Shown here: positions 56,892 through 64,000 of the stretch, in pieces
Position numbering within the stretch: the stretch's first letter is position 1
How the letters are laid out: every line of letters starts with the position of its first letter
Source of the DNA: Diplosphaera chodatii
Lineage: Eukaryota > Chlorophyta > Trebouxiophyceae > Prasiolales > Stichococcaceae
NCBI GenBank assembly: GCA_032358165.1
Contig: JAALGY010000052.1
Span: 1,860,001 to 1,924,000 of the forward strand
DNA length: 64,000 nucleotides
Reading direction: 5' to 3'
Position numbers and translations under genes: made by a program
The notes under the pieces: generated by a model
The model's input: the letters and a program-made list of their open reading frames with translations, nothing else
What the model was told of the DNA's origin: nothing
The model's database searches: none

Positions 56892-59800
56892 ATGAGCAGC
56901 GACGACGATGATCTCAACAAGGAGTTACTGCAAGTCGCTGGCGGCCGTGCGGCCGGCGGCAAGCGCAGCCGTGCAGGGGCGTCAGTGTCAGAGGAGTCAC
57001 CGTCCGAGGAGGTGAACTCCTCCCGCTCATTGTGCACGTTGGGAAAAGTTCTACTCACGCAGCCTTCAGGGTGCGCGACGTGCAGTGCCATCGACCGACG
57101 GGCATGTGAGGGCACAGTGCGAGTTGCAGGCGCAGCTATAACCATGCGTCATGTCGCCGGTTTAGGATTTCAAGCATGTCTGTCACCGCGGCCTGCGACG
57201 CACACAGGCTCTGGACGATTCTGGCGATGACTGGGACGGCACCGCCCGGCGGGGAGGCGTCAGGCCCGCGGCCAAGAAGCGGCGGGCAGTGGCGGCGGCG
57301 TCCGAGGACGAGGAGGGCGAGGTGGAGGACGACCTCGACGCCTTCGACGACGGTTACGGCAGCGACCTCATGGGCGACGACGATGACAGGTACACAGTGC
57401 TGGGGCAACACTGATGCGAAGAACTGCCGGGTGGGTCATGCTGCCGCAGCTAGCCACCAGTGCATGCCCGCAGACGTGCATCTCCAAGCCGCGCTGGCGA
57501 GCTCAGGCAGGTGCTGATCGGCCTTCACACACTGCAGGGCACGGCTGGGGGCGATGAACGAGCTGGACCGCGAGATGGAGCTGGCGGAGCGTGCAGAGCG
57601 GCGGGACGACCTCATGCAGCGGCGGCAGCTGCTGCAGAAGCAGCGGCAAACAGAGCGCAGCCAGCGAGAGCCCGCCCGTAAGGTGACAACCAACCCATCT
57701 CCAAAACATCTCTATGTAAAAGCTGCAGATGGAAGCTGGGCACGATGCACATCGCGGGGAGGAGTGTAGCTCCTGCATGGCCCATCTGGCTACATTGAAT
57801 GGCATTCCCAGAGGGTCTGCTGCCTTCCTGTCCTTCGCAGTCACCCTTGGGTGTAGGCGGTAGCTCAACAGCGGTAAGTGCGCCCTGGGGAGCTCCAGCT
57901 GACAGTGCCGCAATTGTTGAGCTGCAGGGTCGGCCAGCGCCCAGGGCATCAACACGTGCCAAGAAGCCGGACAACTTTGCGAAGGCGTCTGCCATGGATC
58001 AGCTCAAGGCGGCGCGTGCGCGCAAAGCGCAGCCCCGGAGGTGCGCTGTGCCTGTCCTGGCTCATGTAGGCTGGACCGCATCTGCTGTGTTTGAACTGGC
58101 TATCCGCCAGGCCCTGCATGCTACCTTGCTTTTGTTGCCTACACGCAGCAGCAGACCCGCTGACGCCGATGCTGTGTTGCAGGATGCGGCAGGACCAGGA
58201 CTGGGAGGGCGAATCTCCGGATGTCAGCGGCGATGAGGGACCTGCCGGCCGCCGCCATGGCGCCGCAGGTACAGCTGCACCATGTGCTGGCCGTCTCTCA
58301 TCAGATCGTAACATCTGAACAAATCATCCTTGGCGGTGGCCTGCGGGCCAACTTGCTTCTGCACATGTTGCAGGGGCTGTGCCCTCCGCATCAGCCAGTG
58401 ATGAAGATGCCGCGGCTGCCCTGGAGCGCAGCCCCGGCCTTGCTGAGTCGGATGAGGATGAGGCAGAGGCAGACGAGCGACAGCGGGACCGTGATGAGGT
58501 GATCATCTTGCGCATCGTCATGGCAAACACAGAGGCGGCAGCGTTTCAAGTTCCATGTTACCCATCAACAACGTGTCACCTGCTTGCTGGCAGAGTTGCA
58601 AAGCACGCACAGCATTGCCACCTGAAGCGCTGCTTCTGCAATCGCGAGCAGTGTGCAGCGCAGGACGTGGCCCTAGCACAGGTTTGCCGTGCAAAGTCTC
58701 CGGGTGTGCTTTGCAGGAGGACGCACTCGAGGAGGCTGCTTATGAGGACATCCCCGGCGTGACGGTGCGGCGGCACAGGCTGGAGGACTGGGTGGACAAA
58801 CCATTCCTTGAGCGTGTGCTGCCGGGCTGCCTGGTCCGGCTGTCCCTGGGCGAGCGCACCAGCTCGAGCGGCACCAACAGCAAGGTCTACATGCTTGCTC
58901 AGGTGGGCTTGCTGGCCCAAGCGCATGGGCAAGTGCCATGACGCCAGAACTGAACCTATCATACAGCGGAGTTTGCTGCTGGATGTCCACAGAGCCAAGT
59001 TATCAACCTGCACTCAGCGCTGTGATATGGTGCTGCTCTCCAGGTGGTTGAAGTCCAAACACATGTGGCGCCGCGCGTGAGGTGCTCGCCGCCTGCCTGC
59101 TCCTCCTGACCGTACCATCAGTTGCAGTGCCAGTGTCTGGTTGTTTGTGTCCTGCCTGCATGCCGGCAAGCCGTGGACTGCACCTGTGGCTGCTTGGTGC
59201 GCAGGGACGCGTCTGGTCGGCGGTGGGAGAACCCTTACCAGTTTGGCAAGAAGAAGGGGCAGCGCACCAACAAGTGGCTCAATGTGCGGCGGGGCGACTC
59301 CACCCGCCTCATGCCCTTTGCCCTCGTGTCCAACACGGGGCCATCGGTGCGCCACTGGCACGCACTACCGGCGCCTTCCTGCCTGTCCATGTTGCAGCAG
59401 GAAAGACACGCATGCATGCGGTGCTTGTGCCATCAGAACCGTAAACAGTGATCGCAGCAATTTAGCTCCAGATGGACAACCGTGAGGGGTGCAGTGAGTT
59501 GCACCTTCTGCTATTGACAGGACTCCGAGTGGGAGAGCCTCAGGCAGGAGGAGGAGAGGGCGCGCCACCCGCAGCTCACGAATGAGGATGTCGCCGCCAT
59601 GCGCCAGAGGCTCATCGACGCCGAAACGTGCGCGCGCAGCCTATCAAATCCCTGAACGCTTGGCCAACCGCATTGTGCTGTCAGCATTGCTGCACCCCTC
59701 CTTGTTTGAGTAGAGTCTGGGTGATACAATGCAAGGGGCGAGCTCATCGTGCATCGCCAGGATTTTCAGAACAACAGCACTGCAGGAGGACCGGCTGGCA

Positions 59801-61178
59801 CACTTGCATTTGGTCGGCTCCTGCGGCAGAGGTGTCCATTCCCTTGTGCAGCTACAAGTTCACGGCGGAGGATGTGCAGCGCATGGTGGAGGAGAAGCGG
59901 CAGCGGGGCGGCCGGAACACCGCCGCCGAACGCGCCCGCCTGGCGCAGCAGATGAACTACGCCAAGGAGCAGGGCGACCTGGAGGAGGCCGCCAGGTGCC
60001 ACCTCTGCCCGTGATCACCTCCGTCCAGTACCAGACAGTGGCCAGCCCTGCCTATCATTCCAGTGCCAACCGTCTGGTCTGGTGTCCAACCCATGCAGTT
60101 GCACCCAAGTGGGTTTATACACGAGTAGCAGTGCCCAGTCAGGCAGCCACCAGAGTACAAGCCCACAACCTATTCCGTCATACGTAAACATGCTGTCGTT
60201 TGGCTGTGCAGGCTTCAGGAGGTGGTGGCGGTGCTGGAGGCTCGCGCAAAACTTGATGCGGAGCGCGCCAGCCGCAACAGCATGGCAGCCGTCAACGTCC
60301 GCAACAAGGTGAGGCTGTGTCCTCGAGCCTGTCGATTGGCATGGTACACGTCTGCCAGCCAGTGTGACAGCGACGAAAGCAGTGCGCAACGGGGCCAGTC
60401 CGATGCAGTCCACCGTGTGCTGCAGGGCGCCAACTTCCAGAACGCATTCAAAGACGTGGCGGCCATGCCGGAGGGCGGCAAACTGGATGCCGATGGGGCA
60501 GACCCCTTTGCGCGCCGCAAGACGGTGTCCCGCAACTACTGGTCAACTCGGCAGAAGGCTGCAGGTGCCGCTGAAGACCGACTATCTGCCCTGATCAGCA
60601 TTGCCTGAATGATACTATGCCGAATCCAGCATCTGTCGCCAACCTCATTGAGGTTGCTGCCTTGTTGACGGTCGTTGGGACACATGCAGATGGCGATGCG
60701 GCGGTTGGCAGCATGGATGCGCCTGACAGCATGGCAGCGGCTGCCCCAGATGCAGCTGAACTGGAGCCTGAAACTCCAGCGGCAAGGGCCCACAAGGTAT
60801 CTGTCCGTGTCAGACGCCGTCAGCACTGCTGTGCTGTGTACACAGCAGGCCACGGTCTGAGTTGCAGTGGCAGCTTCCCGCCTCTGTATGAGGATGTACA
60901 TGTCTACGTGTGCGTGATAGCAAGGGCGTCAGTGCAAGGCACGGCATTTTGAGGAACCTCACTGTTGTGCATTGTAGGACGAAGAAACCGGCCTCGTGGC
61001 GCTGGACATCGATCTGAGTGTCCTTTCGCTGCCTCGAGCGCCGCCTCTGGCAGCTAAGCTCCTTGGGCCTGATTGGCGGGCATCGCTCAGCGTGCATGCC
61101 ATACCGCCAGACGTCAGCCGCCGCCGTGTGTTGTCGCTAGCAGAGTACAAAAAGTTGCAGAAGATTGCTCAAGACTAG
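56892..61178 (+). CDS. RTF1: RTF1 homologue, Paf1 complex subunit (Plus3 domain)
   Basis: Nuclear transcription-elongation factor; in the family it links the Paf1 complex to Spt5 and promotes H2B ubiquitination (plant VIP5). The start MSSDDDDLNKELLQVAGG is at 56892. Acidic and basic stretches follow (ALDDSGDDWDGTARRGG, EEGEVEDDLDAFDDGYGSDL, 57222-57390), then a helix-rich exon (AMNELDREMELAERAERRDD, about 57550-57680) and ASTRAKKPDNFAKASAMDQL. The Plus3 domain spans IPGVTVRRHRLEDWVDKPFL and LPGCLVRLSLGER (58750-58900), VVEVQTHVAPR (about 59043-59077) and NPYQFGKKKGQRTNKWLNVR (about 59230-59290), with DSEWESLRQEEERARHPQL (59521) closing it. Then come YKFTAEDVQRMVEEKRQRGG, QEVVAVLEARAKLDAERASR and ADPFARRKTVSRNYWSTRQK. 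The last exon (about 60979-61178) starts DEETGLVALDIDLS and ends YKKLQKIAQD. Confidence 0.93.
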
Positions 61179-61860
61179 GCTTCTCAGCATCAGCCGGGGC
61201 GAGCACTGGCTGCACTGTATGTTCAAACTCGAGTTGCTTGGGTGTGATGCTGTCAAGCAGACTTCAGAGTGCCATGGCTTGCAATGGACGCACCTGAAAT
61301 CTACATGGGCCAGCTGATCAGTACAGAAAGAGCCAGTGCAGAGGTGAGACCAACATGCCCGAATGCCGTATCGCTGTCGATGGGGCAAAGAGTGTCATCA
61401 TCCGAGTCCCGTTGGCGGGCTAGAGCAAGAGGTTTGTAGTCCTGCGGCTATAGACGTGGCATCTGGTGCGCCTGGCTGATACCCACGGCTGTCAAGCAAG
61501 ATAACAAGGTGCATCGCTGCATAGCATAGCATGCTTCCGCCTTCACAAGTCAGGTGAAAGGAGACGAGCTGCCTTTGCAGGGGGCGGCTGGTACATACAT
61601 GGGTGGGACCATGACCGTGTTGAACTGCAGACTGTAAACTGCCACGCCGCCAACTTGGGTGCTTATACTGGATATCCATCCGGTCGTCCATTGCACCATA
61701 TTGATGCTGCCCTGAGCATGTTCACGGATCCTGCTTGAAGTGGCTACCATCCTTTGTCACACATCAGCAGCTCAGCAGAAGTCCATGTTCACCAGCCCAG
61801 GTCATAACCTCCCTGATCGGGGAAGCCACCCTGCATGAAGCCACCCTGATTATAGCCACC
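61179..61860. other. Convergent 3' spacer
   Basis: Between the RTF1 stop (plus) and the CipC-like stop (minus). Positions 61795-61860 continue the Gly-rich repeat of the CipC-like gene past its stop; the rest is unrecognised. Confidence 0.5.
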
Positions 61861-61960
61861 CTACATTGGCGGGCCACCCTGCATGTAGCCGCCCGGATTA
61901 TATCCCTGCATCGGCGGGCCACCCTGCATGTAGCCGCCCTGCATTGGGTAGCGCCCCTGC
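61795..61960 (-). repeat. Degenerate Gly-rich coding repeat (GGYMQGGPPM-type)
   Basis: Read on minus, the tract encodes imperfect repeats built on GGYMQGGPPMQG and GGYNQGGFMQGG. At the DNA level it is a set of CGGGCCACCCTGCATGTAGC-like units seen on the plus strand. A TAG at 61861-61863 splits it into a coding part and an in-frame continuation. Confidence 0.85.
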
Positions 61961-63496
61961 TGTGGTGGTCCATTGTAGAACTGCAGACACACGAAAGTTT
62001 GACATTCCGCAAACCCTCTTTCGCTTGTCACATTCTGAACCTAGACAGCCCATGTGATGAAGGTGGCACCGTTGCTGATGGTGGGTTCAAAGCACGAGTG
62101 CCGATTTGCGGAGCTGTCACATCCAGCATGCAATGGTTAATAGGGAGAATCAGACGCCATGCCTGATTTGGGATCTGGTTGTAGAAGCCGCCTGCTGGCT
62201 GGCGGCCTGCAGTTCCGCAAGTTATCCTGAGTATATTGCGACTAGCAGAGCCTGCACTTTGACAACGCCATCAAATATTGCAGCATTCGTTATGAACCCA
62301 CGGCCCGGCTGGCAAGGACAATCCCAGCAAGCCACATCTGCCACGCAGGTGCACGCACCGTAGCTTTGGTCATACAGCTGCTGCGCTTGCTGCTGCGCCT
62401 GCCGCTTTGCTCGTTCCTATCGTTCACACAGGGCAAGTTGGGCTTCGCCTAATCCCTGGCTGCACTGGCAAACTGTGCAGTGTTCACCTGAAAAAGCAAT
62501 CGATCGTTTGCGCACCTTGTCGATCCAGTCCAGGCCGTGCGTCTCAAAAAGCTTGTCTGTCTCGGCGCCAGCAATGCCAGCTATCAGTTCCTATGATGTG
62601 ATACGTGAAACCTGTTGAAACAGTTTCCAGGACTCGGCTGCCGTCAGGATTAACCCAGCACACAACCAAGCGTGCGCCTTGCATGGCAGCAAGACCGGCC
62701 GCTCAGCAACACCTGGGCCAAGGGGTGGTCGACCTGCTGCCCCTGGCATGCTCAGAACACACCAAGCATCACTCAATATGTACATCCTCCATGCTCATCT
62801 GACTCGGCACAGGTGCAGGCGCGTCCTACCTGGTTCTCTTCGTGTTTCTCAAACTCATGCATTGCCGCAAAAGCGGCGCCACCGGCCACCGCCTCTGCAT
62901 GGCGAGTGCGGCAGTCGACATCAGATTGTGATGTTGTGAGGAGACCCTCACATGGAGGGAGCTGCAACACCGACTCCTCACATCGTCAGACAATCACCCG
63001 CCGCCATCACCCGGTAGCCAGCCATCGCTAATGCGTACATAACGGGATTTTGTACATAGATGGAGCAGTCTGAAACCCTTGCTTCCGCCGCTCATCATGT
63101 GTCCAGCTCGACTGCAGCGCATAGCATTCGAGTGATGTTACAACAGCACTGCTGGCACCGCCACCATGCACATGCTGTGCAACGGCAGGCTGCCAAGCAA
63201 TATATGGCCACGCAGCATCACGCAGCATTGATGAGTTCGTCCCGTGTGCGCACTTCGTGAGGCTGTGGGTTATCATACATCTGGTTGTAGTAGCGCTGCG
63301 CGTCTGCAAAACACAGCGCATCATGCAAACCTTTTTAGCGTCCAAACGCAGGCCGTGCACGCGTGATACACGTCTTTCTATAGTTCACGACCGGTAGGAG
63401 GGCAAGGCATGCAGTGTGCGTTGGCATATCGTTGGTCAGCTCGAGTCACGCCGAGATTGAAGGTCTGCATGCAGAATGCGCACCGTCCCACGACAT
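61861..63496 (-). CDS. CipC-like (DUF3759) protein with Gly/Tyr/Gln-rich tail
   Basis: Resembles the fungal CipC family of small stress or antibiotic-responsive proteins; biochemical role unknown. The first coding exon is only 13 nt (63496-63484, MSWD plus one base) and joins 63303 in phase to give MSWDDAQRYYNQMYDNPQPH and then EVRTRDELINA. Further blocks: HAEAVAGGAAFAAMHEFEKH and EENQ (about 62905-62830), ELIAGIAGAETDKLFETHGL and DWIDK (about 62590-62515) and RAKRQAQQQAQQLYDQSY (about 62415-62360). These match the CipC pattern of repeated 'aGaaaFeAmkayekH' and 'elLAGfAGAEvDkLaEtkG' segments. A tail exon (about 61978-61861) encodes FYNGPPQQGRYPMQGG and ends GGYMQGGPPM before TAG. An extra short Gly-rich exon (GGFYNQIPNQ, about 62195) may be included. 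The joins of exons 2/3 and the tail are not fixed. Confidence 0.78.
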
Positions 63497-64000
63497 GCTG
63501 GCGAAGCGGCGAGTCCCTCAGCAGACGTGAATCCAGTCTATTTGGATCACTTTTGGTTGGAAACGGACTTTGTAGCGCAGCATCCGCTTTCGAGTTCATG
63601 TCCACTGGAAGCCCTGTTGCAGATCATCAGGTGCACTATGCACTCTCGCGACCCAGCCCATGCATACAACAGCAACGTCGTATTATTGCACGTTTATTGT
63701 CAAGAAATAAGATCCGTTCGCCATTCGCACTGCGCAGGCGACCGTCATTTGTGCAGCATGAAGCTGATTGACTGTGCAGGCCCAGATTTGTCAAGTGTCA
63801 TCTGTCGGGCGCGTGCGACTCAAGCTCGAGTATTTGAGGTCCAGCTGGATGCTCCATACCTGCACAAAGCCAACGCGGCGGAGCGCCGCGCTGCACCTGA
63901 TGGATCTTCAGGCTTGACGCATGATCACGTCACAATTGAAAGGCAACAGGGTTTGCTGGGACTAGTCAGCTGACCATTGCAGGGGCAGCACTGTTGAAGC
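63497..64000. other. Upstream region of the CipC-like gene, possible 5' exons of a plus-strand gene
   Basis: Contains the CipC-like promoter. At the right edge the plus strand has a plausible exon after an acceptor near 63780 (SSVICRARATQARVFEVQLD, APYLHKANAAERR), with no family match. It may be the start of a gene that continues off the window. Confidence 0.3.

Noticed and set aside
63409..63771. Plus-strand open frame over the CipC-like promoter
   Set aside because: It overlaps the CipC-like first exon on the opposite strand and has no recognised motif; only the far right block near 63790-63910 was kept as a weak possibility.
1..64000. Search for tRNA, rRNA, CRISPR arrays, transposases and retroelement genes
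   Set aside because: No tRNA T-loop/acceptor pattern, regularly spaced direct repeats, reverse transcriptase, integrase or transposase motifs were recognised. Only simple or two-copy repeats were found.

Overview
The window reads as nuclear DNA of a unicellular green alga (Chlorophyta, probably trebouxiophyte-like). The evidence is a plant-type gene set: chlorophyll synthase with a transit peptide, thylakoid FtsH, an ATX/trithorax-type histone methyltransferase, an SGR2-type DDHD phospholipase and plant-type cornichon. The genes are dense, moderately GC-rich and cut by many short introns with GTGAG/GTGCG donors and TGCAG acceptors. I saw no prokaryotic operons, transposons, CRISPR arrays, rRNA or tRNA genes. 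Gene models were spliced by hand from conserved motifs and codon phase. Where I list exons, the phases close; other models are spans with supporting exon blocks.

Layout, left to right: (1) <1-5408 minus, ATX/trithorax-like regulator whose SET end lies off the left edge; (2) 6295-8019 plus, mitochondrial carrier; (3) 8942-14587 minus, DDHD phospholipase A1; (4) 15493-16289 minus, small membrane protein; (5) 17121-19342 plus, ADAL/N6-mAMP deaminase; (6) 19780-20410 minus, TIM14/PAM18; (7) 21289-23563 plus, FHA-RS-SMAP nuclear protein; (8) 24098-25950 minus, short-chain dehydrogenase; (9) 26082-27091 minus, guanylate kinase; (10) 27565-28180 plus, LYR/FMC1-like factor; (11) 28704-30069 minus, thioredoxin-like protein; (12) 30662-32294 plus, cation-dependent O-methyltransferase; (13) 32582-35204 minus, FtsH; (14) 35515-38266 plus, chlorophyll synthase; (15) 39043-42218 minus, tyrosine phosphatase; (16) 43208-52134 minus, long coiled-coil gene or genes; (17) 52847-53784 plus, cornichon; (18) 54379-56512 minus, multi-pass membrane protein; (19) 56892-61178 plus, RTF1; (20) 61861-63496 minus, CipC/DUF3759 protein.

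Most neighbours alternate in strand, giving short divergent promoters and short convergent 3' spacers. The most suggestive divergent pair is FtsH and chlorophyll synthase, which share about 310 bp and both serve thylakoid biogenesis. Mitochondrial functions recur (carrier, TIM14, FMC1-like) but are not adjacent. RTF1, the ATX-like protein and the FHA protein are chromatin or RNA factors.

I did not find a discrete new multi-gene system. The items most worth a second look are the FHA-RS-SMAP architecture, a fungal-type CipC protein with a glycine-rich tail interrupted by a stop, a GC-AG intron fixed by homology, 13-27 nt microexons, a frame-shifted membrane helix beside the DDHD gene, and the unrecognised coiled-coil locus.
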